Shown here: in pieces, positions 28,871 to 41,500 of the stretch
Layout of the letters: each line of letters starts with the position of its first letter
Position numbering within the stretch: the first letter of the stretch is position 1
Origin: Symbiodinium natans
Lineage: Eukaryota; Sar; Dinophyceae; Suessiales; Symbiodiniaceae
Reading direction: 5' to 3'
Assembly: GCA_905221605.1 (NCBI GenBank)
Contig: CAJNDS010002545.1
Span: 40,001-104,000 of the forward strand
DNA length: 64,000 nucleotides
Translations under genes and position numbers: made by a program
The notes under the pieces: generated by a model
Database searches by the model: none
Seen by the model: the letters and a program-made list of their open reading frames with translations, nothing else
Told to the model about the DNA's origin: nothing

Positions 28871-29399
28871 GCTTACGTCAAGCTTTTTGTGGTGGAAGGT
28901 TCTGAGGAGGGGTTGAGGAGAAGATTTGCTTAGAGTCTGGGTGTAGTGACCCTGCAAGCCGCGCCGCTCAGCTTGCGTGATTTCTTTTGGAGGTCTCTGG
29001 GTGGGGTAGGGTTCTGGAGAAGACTTGTGCTCAGAGTCTGAAAGGTGAGGAGTTGGCTTGGAGGTTGGTCCATTGGCGTCCTTGGCTGGTCAGGTTTTTG
29101 GGCGTGCCTGAGCCACAGCGAACGTGTTCTTCAAAGTCGCACAGCGCCCTCAATGCTACACCCTGCACCCTAAACCCTGTAAAATTCCAAGCCAGTACAT
29201 CTGATCCTCCTCTCAACTCGAGCGTACAGCGTTGAGAACTGTCCAAACCCCAAGAGGTGGAGGTGGGGCTGGGGAGTGTTCTGCTGAGTTGAGGGTCGAA
29301 GTCAAGTCTTTGGAGAACTAATTCGGCAAGAAGCATATCATTCAGATTCATGTTGAACTACATATCTGTATGTTTTGATGCGTATGAACACACATGAAT

Positions 29400-30990
29400 G
29401 ATGCATATGCATAGTTATTCTTTGTATACGCATATAAGAGAGGCGCCGAAGGTGAATGATGCACTAGGGTTCAGACATAGGGCTTTGTGCTACATTGTTT
29501 CAAAGCCTCTTGTAGCCTTTGCAAGCTGCAGCTGTGGTTTACTTGAATCGAACTGTGAGGAAAGCCTGGCCTTACAACTCAACCTAAAAACTCGGAAAGT
29601 CTTATAACTTCAAAACCCGACGCTCAACCGGAATGAAGCCATCCTAGTACCTGAGACAGCTTCCGTTTGCCGAGCGCCGAGCGTCGCAGGCATCCAGGTG
29701 CATCCTCGATTTGCAACATCGGGCGGTGGGTCTTCGCAATAGTCTGCTTCAAAACGGGAGATCCGAGACTTTAGGGCCAGTACCTTGACGGTGAGCCTAT
29801 GCCTAGAAGCCCTTCGAAATGGGCTTCTTTCAAGCTCGAGCCACTTCTATCCGAAAACCTGCAAACTTTCACTAGCGACGCACTTCCAACGTCTAACCTG
29901 CCTAACAGTACATGTGGAATTCAGGCGTGGTGAGAGGAGGGAGTGCGTGTTGGTTCTGAGCCAGCCCTTACAGCCGTATCTGACGCAAACCCAGATGCTG
30001 GGCCTTGCAGTAAAGCCTCAACCTGGCCCGAGTGTCAGAGTTCACAAACGCCGGGCCCTTCTAGAAAGGTTCAGCTTCAATTCGGGGCAGGGGGGGCCCA
30101 AATACAGAACAACCTCAACTATAGAAATAGAGGCGCCGCAAACTCTGTAGAGTAGCCACCCCTATATAGGCCCCCGAAAGCCTCCAAACCCAAAAAGGCC
30201 CTGAGCTGTCAGCTTGCGCCGCACGCCAAGTGCCCTGGCAGCATTCTAGGGCAAAATCAGAAAGCACTCGAAGCACTGCAGAATGCTCCGCTTTGCTTTG
30301 ACTTTCTCCCTGGGCTTGTGTCGCAAAAACCGCTGTCAAGCATTCGAAGCATTCGAAGCGCGCAAGATGAGTACCCAAGCCCTTCAACTGGCAGCTCTTT
30401 CGCGCCTATTTTGCAAGTAGTCAAGAAGCAGCAGCGCTCTGCAGCTGCGACTGCACCAGTCCCAGGCTGGCCTCAGAAGAAGGTGAGCCGCTGGTGGAGC
30501 GCGTCCTGTCTCAAGCTTGCTCTTTCGGGTTTAGACTTTTGGTTTCTGGCCACCTACCATCTAAACATGCTTGAAGGCCGTCCTGTCTCTTGCACGCTGC
30601 ATCCCAGCTTGCTCCGACATGGCCGGTCTTGCTCCCCACTGGGCCCAGAACTATGTAGGAGCGAAGAAAGGGTAGCAGGTTGCAAAACAAAACCCTCGGA
30701 GCAATCGAACCCAAAACGCCACAGACTCAGAGCCGAGAACACGCCGAAGTTGAACCAAGTTCTGGACGATGAGCCACGGTTTAGGGATACGGAAACTACA
30801 CACTGCTTATCGATTCTTGCTGAAGCCTGGCGTGCCCTTCCGCGAAAAGCGCTTAACCTCTACACCCGAAATCCCAACGTAAAGCAAAGAACCTTCAATC
30901 CCTACCGTTCAGGGTCTGGTCCCCTGCGTTCGGAAACTCTGACAGGAGTTCATCTGCGACATGATCACTTGTATCCCGCGTTTGCTTGAT
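29400..30990. other. no firm gene; possible exons unresolved
   Basis: Several open frames exist, the longest on the plus strand at 30318-30989. Apart from a Ser/Pro-rich stretch near 30370-30480 ending in GWPQKK, I see no clear coding signature and no domain. Bases 30061-30225 are duplicated at 40111-40285. Confidence 0.35.
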
Positions 30991-31189
30991 TTTCAGTGCA
31001 TGGGTAGTTAGCAGCTGGCTGAAGCACTGAGATTTGGCAGAGCTTTCTGGCTTCGACTTGCAGTCCGACTTCCATAGAGTTTGTGTGGAACACAGCTCAA
31101 TGACTCAAGCAAACGACTCAAGGATGCTCAGAGAGATGCTTCACGATCATTTCCATACGCATCTGTTGATGCGGAAAGTTCCTCACTCC

Positions 31190-31639
31190 CTTCGCCCTTT
31201 GCTCCGCCTCCTTCAGCGCAGCTTGGTTGGCTTTCCGCTGCTTGTCGCGGTAAGTGTTCTGGCGCTTCCGGTCCCGCTCCCGGATGCTCTCCAGCTTCGC
31301 TGCGGCCTACCCAAAACAGGACTTCGCATGGGCAATAAGAAGTGGAGGTTTCCGCACTCCCCACACCTCGTCATCGTCCCGCTCCTTGAGGTCGGCCCTT
31401 TGCTTCTTGAGGCGGGCGCGCTCGGACTGCTTCTTGGCCTTGTGCTCCTTGAACGCGCAAATGATTACTCTAGACATGACATGGGTCGAAACGTCGAGCG
31501 GCCCTGCGTGGGGCCACCCGGCCTTCTCCCACTGCACCGCCTTGGCAAGAAGCCTTTTGTCCTCCTCCGTGCGCTTCTTTGCAGCTGCCTTCGCCTGGCG
31601 AGCAGCTCGCGCCACCTTCCGGTCGGCTGCTTCGGACTC
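31190..31639 (-). CDS. charged helical (coiled-coil) protein, three exons with short introns
   Basis: Three phase-0 minus-strand exons close without gaps: 31541-31639 (33 codons, containing RKVARAARQAKAAAKKRTEE), 31367-31447 (27 codons, containing RARLKKQRADLKERDDDE) and 31190-31306 (39 codons, containing KLESIRERDRKRQNTYRDKQ). Introns are only 93 and 60 bases. The first donor is GC, the second is GT, and acceptors are AG-G. Lys/Arg/Glu/Ala-rich composition predicts long single helices or coiled coil. I do not recognise the family; charged regions of co-chaperones or RNA-binding proteins look similar. A possible upstream exon at 31819-31862 reads LVGRRELPRLLRSK. These introns have no telomere-type arrays. 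Confidence 0.7.
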
Positions 31640-32549
31640 CTTGCCCAGCGTAGACATTATCATAAAACAAGCAATATTCAGCTCCACCTGAGCACTCGGC
31701 CTCACTGCTACACGCGCACAGGTCCTTCGTCGAGCGCGTGGCTGCTCTAGTGCGCCTTTTCGCATGAGGCTCCGGCCAACTCGATGCAGACCCGTGATTG
31801 CGGGATCTCGTCGAGCGCCTTTGGATCGAAGGAGACGAGGCAGTTCACGGCGGCCCACCAACCTCGACAGAGCTCGCTCTGCTTAAGGACAGAATGTTTT
31901 ACCGTTTGAGAATGACTTGTGCTACATGCTGCAATATCGCCGGAGCACGTGTTCAAGCTCTTTCGCCGCAATGGCAGTGGTGCAGAAGCCAAGCTGTAAT
32001 GGGATGGACTGATTTCAATCTGTCCGTTTCTGGAAGGGAGCGCTGACTGAGCAAGCCAATTCCAGAAAACACGCACGGAATCGGCTGAATACGTTGCCGC
32101 TCGACCCACTGCAGACCCTACTGAAGCTGCAGCTGTTGAAACAGTGCTCAGGGCATCACCAAGGCACGATCCCGCAGAGCATAAGCTCAAAGACCTGAGG
32201 GTCGGAGTCTTCAGGATTTCAGGGTTGCACGCTGGCAGATTCTGGCAAACCCCCCTAAAACAGTTAGATGGTATATAAGCTCTTACTCTTACTCTTAACC
32301 CGCCCTGCACCACACCGCAACCAAACGACTCCTCTGAACCCAACAAAGCCCTAAACCCCGTAATCACTCAGAACGGCACCCGGCGGCGGGCCAACAAAGC
32401 CTGAGACGCTCGAAGGTTTCACTGCGGCAAACTGCGGCCGAAACCAAAGAACGATCAATGCCCTAAACCCTTACTCTTAACCTGCCGTGCACCACCAACT
32501 ATGACTAACTTGAAAGCCTCTGCAAGCCAGGAAGTCCCATGGAAAATCA

Positions 32550-32800
32550 GGCCGTAGGGTTTAGGGAGTTCAGGGTTAGGGTTTAGGGTTTAGGGTTTAG
32601 GGTTTAGGGTTCAGGGTTCAGGGTTCAGGGTTTAGGGTCCAGGGTTTAGGGTTTAGGGTTCAGGGTTCAGGGTTTAGGGTTTAGGCTTTAGGGTTCAGGG
32701 TTCAGGGTTTAGGGTCCAGGGTTTAGGGTTCAGGGTTTAGGGTTCAGGGTTTAGGGTTCAGGGTTTAGGGTTCAGGGTTCAGGGTTTAGGGTTTAGGAAC
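32550..32800. repeat. mixed TTTAGGG / TTCAGGG array
   Basis: About 30 heptamers in which TTTAGGG and TTCAGGG alternate irregularly. The two-unit alternation suggests spread of a variant by unequal exchange. Confidence 0.9.
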
Positions 32801-32946
32801 CTTTCAAAGGGAACCCTTTAGGGGAACCACTCAGCGGCTACGATTCTGGATCCCACGGGTCTGAAGTATCAAAGCCTCTGAGCTCCCAAAGCCATAACCC
32901 CCCTTTAACGCAATTAGGGTTTAGGGGGTTTAGGGTGTAGGGTTTC

Positions 32947-33000
32947 AGGGTTTTAGGGTTTTAGGGTTTTAGGGTTTTAGGGTTTTAGGGTTTTAGGGTT
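32947..33000. repeat. homogeneous TTTTAGGG octamer array
   Basis: Six to seven near-perfect TTTTAGGG octamers, a unit distinct from the heptamer arrays nearby. Confidence 0.9.
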
Positions 33001-33856
33001 CAGGGTTTATAAGGTTTAGGGTTTAGGGTTCAAGGTTTAAAGTTCAGGCTTAAACCCTAAACCCCCACAGTTCTCGTCAATAAGCCTCACTAACCTAAAC
33101 CCTTACTCTTAACCTGACCTGTGTCAGCCCGGCACTGAAAGACTCCTATGAGCCTTTGAGACGCCTAAAACCCGCAATGTCTCAGAACGGCGCCCGGAGG
33201 GGGCCCGGCAGCCTGCTCTCCAGGTTATAGGTTTAGGGCTCAGGTGTTTTGAAAGCTCAGAGTTCCGACTTTTTGTGTGTTTAGGTGGCTTAGAATGGGT
33301 TCAGAGAACTTAAACGCGAACCTACTAAACCCATAAACCCGAAATCCAGAACTGCAGGTCTCGCTTGAGTCATTGCATTGTGCCCCGGGCCTTCTTTTGA
33401 AACGCCGCTGGCGTGCAAAACTATAGCGCCCCGATAACTCTCCAGCAGTCCAGGAACGCATAGAACAGTGCCAAACATCCAACACCCAAACTTGCATAAT
33501 CCTTGAACCCAAGAAAGGGTCCCGAAACCCTATAGGCCCTGAACAAAAAATATTCGAAAAAACGCCGTCCCAAAAACGCTTGAATAAACACCATGTTGGG
33601 TCTCTTGAAACTGCTTGGACGACGCGCCTCGCCCGCATTGCCCTCCTGAGCATCACTGTCCTGGGTGACGCAAGGACTTAGGGTTCAGGGTACGCTGGTA
33701 TCACCCTAAACCCAACACCCTAAACCGAAAACCCAATACCCTAAACCCTAAACCCATGTAAACTCGAAAACCCTACACCCCCAACCCGAAGCCCCATCCC
33801 CAACGAGTTGGCCGTCATCTCGCAACATCCCCAACCTCCTACACTGGGGGTTGGGG

Positions 33857-33947
33857 TTTAGGGTTTAGGGTTTAGGGTTTAGGGTTTAGGGTTTAGGGTT
33901 TAGGGTTTAGGGTTTAGGGTTTAGGGTTTAGGGTTTAGGGTTTAGGG
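33857..33947. repeat. perfect TTTAGGG array
   Basis: About twelve or thirteen heptamers, nearly all perfect. It is the last long array before the repeat-poor segment from about 34.2 kb to 48 kb. Confidence 0.95.
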
Positions 33948-34214
33948 GTCCAAGTTTAGGGGTCCAACACAGAATCCCGGATACGCTGCCTGCTCCTCCG
34001 GCATATCGTCTTGCGGCGCCTGACGCGTGTTCTTTGATCGTATTACGATAAGGGTTGAGGGTTCAAGGTGTTGGGACGGGCTTAGGGTTTGGGTAGGGGT
34101 CGGTGTAAGTTAGAGCCCCTAAACCCCTAAAGTTCTTCACAGCCAACAACCCTGAACGCCTAAACCCTGAAGACCTAAACCCTAAACCCTAAATCCCTCA
34201 ACCCCAAAACCTGA

Positions 34215-35010
34215 ACCCTAAACCCTAACAGCGTGGGACTTCTTCGTCTCAATGATGTGCACTTTTCGCACAGGTTTTATTACATTTTGGGTTTTAATTA
34301 TCTTAAAAGGGGTAAGAAGTCCATCAGGTAAGAGGGCTAAACTTATTTTGCATGCTTTCGGGTTTATGATTTTTTTTTGTGATTTTGAATTTTGTACGGG
34401 ATTTGACTACATTTTCAATGCATATATTTTGTGGGCTAGTTTTTGTGATCATGACTTGTTGATATCTGTTATTCTGGGGTCTAGGGGGGTTTGGGGTGTT
34501 CTGCGTAGCAAAGCCATTCTTTTGGCCCGGCTGGCAGTGGCAGTAGTAGCGCCGAATTGGCTTACAGTTTAGGTTTCAGGGTTTAGGATACAAGGGCTGA
34601 GAATTTGGTGGCTTAGGATTCGGAATGCTCATGGGGATTTAACGGGCAGGGGTCGGTGTAAGTAACACTAAGGTAAGACCCCGGATTCTAAGGCGGTATA
34701 ATGTTGTGCACTTGCTGTCAACATATGTCTGAGTGTCCAACGAACTTGCTTGTCAGGAAGGACTCGATTGTGCTGACCTCAGCTGCAATAGCAACCGGCA
34801 CCGAGATCTACTCGGGAAGCCTTATGCAGTCGCCATAAGGTAAAGCACGACACCACCCACAAGAAGGTCTGAGCAGCCTACTCGAGAGCTCAGGCCGTCC
34901 ATTTGTGCGTCCTACACCCGCGGATGGGCAACATGCTGAATGAATGCAGCATGGATAGATGGTCTAACGAGTTAGTGCTCTTGTGCATGCATCGGTGCGA
35001 ACGCTGGTGC
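34215..35010. other. no gene recognised
   Basis: AT-richer DNA with a plus-strand open frame at 34252-34572 that is rich in Phe/Ile. It could be a membrane segment but has no supporting feature. Telomere-type repeats are nearly absent. Confidence 0.4.
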
Positions 35011-35018
35011 ACGTGCAT

Positions 35019-38000
35019 GAATCTGTCCAGGGAAATCGGCTCAAGTTAGCTCAAGGCTTGGGATATACAGGGGCCCTTCAAGGTGAAGTCTTGCGCACCC
35101 GTTTTGGAGTGAGGTGCTTGGCTGGGTCACAATGTTTGTATGCATCACTTGGCTCTGGTTAGTGCCCGCATCAAGACATTGCAACGAAGCCATCCTTTCA
35201 AATGCAAGACGTGTAGAAATTGCGACGAAACCTTCCTCAGGAGTCCCAAACGTGCAGACATTGCAACGAAGCCATCCTTTCAAATGCAAGACGTCTAGAA
35301 ATTGCAACGAAACCTTCCTCAGGAGACCCAAACGTACAGACATTGCAACGAAGCCATCCTTTCAAATGCAAGACGTGTAGAAATTGCAACGAAACCTTCC
35401 TCAGGAGTCCCAAACGTGCAGACATTGCAACGAAGCCATCCTTTCAAAGGCAAGACGTGTAGAAATTGCAACGAAACCTTCCTCAGGAGTCCCAAACGTG
35501 CAGACATTGCAACGAAGCCATCCTTCCAAATGCAAGACGTGTAGAAATTGCAACGAAACCTTCCTCAGGAATCCCAAACGTACAGACATTGCAACGAAGC
35601 CATCCTTTCAAGTGCAAGACGCGTAGAAATTGCAACGAAACCTTCCTCAGGAGTCCCAAACGTACAGACATTGCAACGAAGCCATTCTTTCAAATGCAAG
35701 AAGTGTAGAAATTGCAACGAAACCTTCCTCAGGAGCCCCAAACGTGCAGACGTTGCAACGAAACCATCCTTTCAAATGCAAGAAGTGTAGAAATTGCAAC
35801 GAAACCTTCCTCAGGAGTCCCAAACGTGCAGACATTGCAATGAAGCCATCCTTTCAAAGGCAAGACGTGTAGAAATTGCAACGAAACCTTCCCCAGGAGT
35901 CCCAAACGTGCAGGCATTGCAACGAAGCCATCCTTTCAAATGCAAGACGTGTAGAAATTGCAGCGAAACCTTCCTCAGGAATCCCAAACGTACAGACATT
36001 GCAACGAAGCCATCCTTTCAAATGCAAGACGTCTAGAAATTGCAACGAAACCTGCCTCAGGAGCCCCAAACGTGCAGACATTGCAACGAAACCATCCTTT
36101 CAAATGCAAGAAGTGTAGAAACTGCAACGAAACCTTCCTCAGGAGTCCCAAGCGTGCAGACATTGCAACGAAGCCATCCTTTCAAATGCAAGACGTGTAG
36201 AAATTGCAACGAAACCTTCCTCAGGAGTCCCAAACGTACAGACATTGCAACGAAGCCATCCTTTCAAATGCAAGACGTGTAGAAATTGCAACGAAACCTT
36301 CCTCAGGAGTCCCAAACGTGCAGACATTGCAACGAAGCCATCCTTTCAAATGCAAGACGTCTAGAAATTGCAACGAAACCTGCCTCAGGAGCCCCAAACG
36401 TGCAGACGTTGCAACGAAACCATCCTTTCAAATGGAAGAAGTGTAGAAATTGCAACGAAACCTTCCTCAGGAGTCCCAAGCGTGCAGACATTGCAACGAA
36501 GCCATCCTTTCAAATGCAGGACGTGTAGAAATTGCGACGAAACCTTCCTCAGGAGTCCCAAACGTACAGACATTGCAACGAAGCCATCCTTTCAAATGCA
36601 AGACGCGTAGAAATTGCAACGAAACCTTCCTCAGGAGTCCCAAACGTACAGACATTGCAACGAAGCCATCCTTTCAAATGCAAGAAGTGTAGAAATTGCA
36701 ACGAAACCTTCCTCAGCAGTCCCAAACGTGCAGACATTGCAACGAAGCCATCCTTTCAAATGCAAGACGTGTAGAAATTGCAACGAAACCTTCCTCAGGA
36801 GTCCCAAACGTGCAGACATTGCAACGAAGCCATCCTTTCAAATGCAAGAAGTGTAGAAATTGCAACGAAACCTTCCTCAGGAGTCCCAAGCGTGCAAACA
36901 TTGCAACAAAGCCATCCTTTCAAATGCAAGACGTGTAGAAATGACAACGGAAGCTTCCTCAGGACTCCCAAACGTGCAGACATTGCAACGAAACCATCCT
37001 TTCAACTGCAAGACGTGTAGAAATTGCAACGAAACCTTCCTCAGGAGTCCCAAACGTGCAGACATTGCAACGAAGCCATCCTTTCAAATGCAAGACGTGT
37101 AGAAATGCAAAGAAACCTTCCTCAGGAGTCCCAAACGTGCAGACATTGCAACGAAGCCATCCTTTCAAATGCAAGACGTGTAAAAATTGCAACGAAACCT
37201 ACCTCAGGAGTCTCAAACGTGCAGACATTGCAACGAAGCCATCCTTTCAAATGCAAGACGCGTAAAAATTGCAACGAAACCTTCCTCAGGAGTCCCAAAC
37301 GTACAGACATTGCAACGAAGCCATCCTTCCAAATGCAAGACGTGTAGAAATTGCAACGAAACCTTCCTCAGGAGTCCCAAACGTGCAGACATTGCAACGA
37401 AGCCATCCTTTCAAATGCAAGACGTGTAGAAATGACAACGGAAGCTTCCTCAGGACTCCCAAGCGTGCAGACATTGCAACGAAGCCATGCTTTCAACTGC
37501 AAAACGTGTAGAAATTGCAACGAAACCTTCCTCAGGAGTCCCAAACGTACAGACATTGCAACGAAGCCATCCTTTCAAATGCAAGAAGTGTAGAAATTGC
37601 AACGAAACCTTCCTCAGGAGTCTCAAACGTGAAGACATTGCAACGAAGCCATCCTTTCAAATGCAAGACGTGTAGAAATTGCAACGAAACCTTCCTCAGG
37701 AGTCCCAAACGTACAGACATTGCAACGAAGCCATCCTTTCAAATGCAAGACATGTAGAAATTGCAACGAAACCTTCCTCAGGAGTCCCAAACGTGCAGAC
37801 ATTGCAACGAAGCCATCCTTTCAAATGCAAGACGTGTAGAAACTGCAACGAAACCTACCTCAAGAGTCCCAAGCATGCAGACATTGCAACGAAGCCATCC
37901 TTTCAAATGCAAGACGTGTAGAAATTGCAACGAAACCTTCCTCAGGAGTCCCAAGCGTGCAGACATTGCAACGAAGCCATCCTTTCAAATGCAAGAAGTG

Positions 38001-39051
38001 TAGAAATTGCCACGAAACCTACCTCAGGAGTCTCAAGCGTGCAGACATTGCAACGAAGACATCCTTGCAAATGCAAGACGTGTAGAAATTGCAACGAAAC
38101 CTTCCTCAGCAGTCCCAAACGTGCAGACATTGCAACGAAGCCATCCTTTCAAATGCAAGACGTGTAGAAATGCAAAGAAACCTTCCTCAGGAGTCCCAAA
38201 CGTGCAGACATTGCAACGAAGCCATCCTTTCAAATGCAAGACGTGTAGAAATGCAAAGAAACCTTCCTCAGGAGCCCCAAACGTGCAGACATTGCAACGA
38301 AGCCATCCTTTCAAATGCAAGACGTGTAGAAATGACAACGGAAGCTTCCTCAGGAGTCCCAAGACGAAGCCATGCTTTCAACTGCAAAACGTGTAGAAAT
38401 TGCAACGAAACCTTCCTCAGGAGTCCCAAACGTGCAGACATTGCAACGAGGCCTTTCAAATGCAAGACGTGTGAAGTTGTCTGCTTCCTGATCTTGCGTT
38501 GAAGGAAGGTTTAACTAGCTTTTTCCAGTCTCGATGAACATGAGATGGATGTGACACCTCGGACCCACCCAGCTTGGGGAGGGGAGTTTGGCATACAAGG
38601 CAGGGAGGAGGAGCAATGTATGAGCATAGGCGTTTCGGGGACACACTGGGACATGATGACAGGTGCAACCCTTGCCTGCGCAGCAAGTGCCGCTCTGACC
38701 TGAATCAAAGCCGCCGAGTTTGAGGGTTTATAGGGTCCTAAGCTAAACGAAGCTCCATCGCATCGCCTTTGCAAAGTATCTGTGAACACTGAAACTTGGG
38801 CGGCTGCGAATTGCACGAAGCGGGACAGCAACATCTTGACCTGCCGTATGCAGGATTTGCAAATTCGGCGGGTGTTGTAGGGCTTCGTTTTGGCCAAAAG
38901 CGACTTCGCTGGTGAAACAAAATTCGACTTGGCAACCGTTTTTCAAGGATGAGCAAGGGGATACCCTCCTGGTGCCAGTGGTCCCGATGGTGGATGGATT
39001 TCCCCATAACGGCACAAAACGGCCGTGTCTGACGGGATTCGCTGCCGTGAA
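35019..39051. repeat. duplicated segment, copy A, interrupted by the satellite array
   Basis: Bases 35019-35177 and 38475-39051 together match 39321-40090 (copy B) in order and orientation. The satellite array at 35174-38473 lies exactly between the two halves. Copies differ by scattered substitutions and small indels. Confidence 0.85.
35174..38473. repeat. 82-base tandem satellite, about 40 copies
   Basis: Head-to-tail units of 82 bases, each made of two related 41-base halves that both begin ATTGCAACGAA and share ACGTG near their ends (29 of 41 positions identical in the common forms). A few units carry one-base deletions (near 37105, 38169 and 38250) or shortened forms near 38360 and 38450. 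Because 82 is not a multiple of three, the many 80-residue plus-strand and 62-residue minus-strand frames here are staggered shadows of the repeat. Confidence 0.97.
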
Positions 39052-39320
39052 AGCGTGCGCATCATTTGGGGGCTTTTCTTGTCGTTAAAAAAAGCTTTAG
39101 CATAGAGAAGGTTCTGAAAAGGCTTAGCGTGGGTCCCTATGTAGGGTTTCACTGGCGGGTTGCTAGCGCCTTTGTGCTTTGGAGAGATGTTGCACCTGCA
39201 TGTTTTGGTCAGACGTTGGGGCTTCACAGCCAGGACCCACAGTCGCACACCAGAGCGGCCGGGAGGTGGGGGTGGGGCTGGGGAGTGTTATGTTGAGTTT
39301 GGACGCTTTATAAAGGGTTT

Positions 39321-40090
39321 GAATCTGTCCAGAAAAATCGGCTCAAATTAGCTCAAAGGCCTGGGATCTACAGAGGCCCTTCAAGGTGAAGTCTTGCACA
39401 CCCGTTTTGGAGCGAGGCGCTTGGCTGGGGAACAATGTTTGTATGCATCACTTGGCTCTGGTTAGTGCCCGCGTCAAGACAACTGCTGCTTCCGGATCTT
39501 GCGTCGAAGGAAGGTTTAACTATATTTTCACAGTCTCGAGGAACATGAGATGGACCCCTCGCAGACCCTCACAGCTTTGGGGGAGTTTGGTACAGAAGCA
39601 AGGGAGGAGGAGCAATGTGTGAGTCTAAGCGTTTCTGGCACACGAACCACTGGCACATGATGACAGGCGCAGCCCTTGCCTGAAGAGCCAATGCTGCTCT
39701 CGCCTGAATCCAAGCCGCCGAATTTGAGGGTTTAGGGTCTCAAGCTAAACGAAGCTCCATCGCATTGCCTTTGCAAAGACTACAAATTCCAGCAATCAAA
39801 GCATGCGTTCTCGCCAGAGGTCTGTGAGCACTGAAACTTGGGCAGCTGCAAATTCCGCGAAGCGTGCAAGTAAGAACATGACCTGTCGCGTGCAGGATTT
39901 GCAAATTCGGCGGGCGCTGCGGGGCTTCGTTTTGGCCAAAAGAGACTTCGCTGGTGAAGCAAACGGTTTTTCAAGGATGAGCAAAGGAAATACCCTCCTG
40001 GCGACAGGGTCCCGACGGTGGATGGAAATCCAAGCGTGTCGACCATAACGCTACAACACGGCCAAGTCTAACGCGATTCGCTGCCGTGAA
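39321..40090. repeat. duplicated segment, copy B, without the satellite
   Basis: Matches the two flanks of the satellite array continuously. At the equivalent of the insertion point (about 39480) it reads straight from GTCAAGACAA into CTGCTTCC with no 82-base unit. On the minus strand both copies keep a frame reading RRICKSCxRQV and FAAAQVSV, so part of the segment may be or have been coding. Confidence 0.85.
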
Positions 40091-41500
40091 GAGTTCCCAA
40101 GCCCCGGGCCTGTCTAGAAAGGTTCAGCTTCAATTCGGGGCGGGCGGGCCCACGTGCAGAACAACTCCTATAACTATAGAAATAGAGGCGCCACAAACTG
40201 TAGAGGGGCCACCCCTATAGGCCCCAAAAGCCTCCAAACCCTACAGTTTCCTGAAACCAAAACCTCGCTGAGCTGTCCGCACGCCTGTCGGCGGACCAGG
40301 AGCGGCAGGTGCTGAATGCCCACTTCGCGGACGGCTGATGCCTCCGACTATCGTGGGATAACGAGAACATGCGAACTTTCACTTGCAATCTCTTTGGCAT
40401 ATGATTACAATAAGCTTGTTTTACGATCCTTTCTTACACTGACAGAAGCTGCTGGACAACACATGCCTGGAGTCCAAAGGCGCGTCGGTGGCGGGGCATC
40501 TGGCGGTGACGGCGCGGGAGGACGCATGTTGGAAACTGAGGTGCATAAGAGCATCGACGGATCTGAGATCAACATGCGAGCTTTGCTTTCTGCTTCCACT
40601 TCGTACCCCGTCATGTCAATATCGCCAACATCCCCCTGCATCTCTGCAGCCGCAGGAACGGCAGTCCTCCGGGTGCTGACTCCGCGGCTTCTTAGACCTC
40701 CGAGAACATCCGAAAGCACCGTTTCGCACCACTGCACCACAAGTAAGGGTTGCCGGAAAAATATGCTTTCGCGCGGAAGTAGCAACCGACAGCGAAACAA
40801 AAAACCTTAACTTACCGAAAAGTGGGACTCCGACAGCAAGACAGGCCATTTCCACTTCTTCTTTTCGGGCAGGATGTGTTTGGCGTCCTGCGTGGGCTCT
40901 GTCTTGGGAAGCTTGGGAGGATTTGGGGTTTGTATTTACCCGTTGTGGCAGCCTGGAACAAGATCACTTTGCTGTGAGAACCACTTTCATCATTTCTTTC
41001 TGTCTTCCTTCCGTTTGTCCCTTCCTTCATTCAATGCCGATGAAACTAGTGAGAAAATAGATAGATGTTTTCCAATTCAAGCATAGATAAATGGGGGTTC
41101 GCCTGCCAAAATATAGAGAATATGGCGAAAATAGAAGCTGTTTCTATGGAAGTATCGAGAATCCACCCCCGAAGATAAAAAACAAAGAAATAAAACAAAT
41201 AAATATAAAAGCAACAAAAAAGATGCCAAAAAATAGGGTCCCCCGTCCTTGGCGGTTTGCAGTTCTATGGTCTGGGCTTGGATGGTGGGCCTTTGTCCCG
41301 AAGGGCTTCTGGCCACTCGGGATGCTGTTTCGGGGGGCATTTTTTGGGGGAGCTTTTCTCTGAGAGCCGCGCAAACCCCTGCCCAGGAGATGTGCAGCAA
41401 TAATTATCATGTGGAGGGTCCCTGCATTGTAATTAGGGCTCCGGACCCATCAAGCGGTAGCCGGTCACCTCCCTCAATCCTGCAGTCCCCGCCAACCTAA
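40091..41500. other. possible exons, no gene resolved
   Basis: Bases 40111-40285 duplicate 30061-30225. On the plus strand around 40290-40335 and 40443-40540 there are short protein-like stretches (SADQERQVLNAHFADG and LLDNTCLESKGASVAGHLAV), each with plausible splice-like borders. I recognise no family. Confidence 0.35.

Noticed and set aside
35174-38473. CRISPR-like array
   Set aside because: Units are contiguous with no unique spacers, and the surrounding genome is eukaryotic.
35041-38502. Dozens of 80-residue plus-strand and 62-residue minus-strand frames with CxxC-like patterns
   Set aside because: The unit is 82 bases, so all three frames are visited in turn and each stop recurs once per three units. 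The zinc-finger look (CKTCRNCNE) is a by-product of the repeat.
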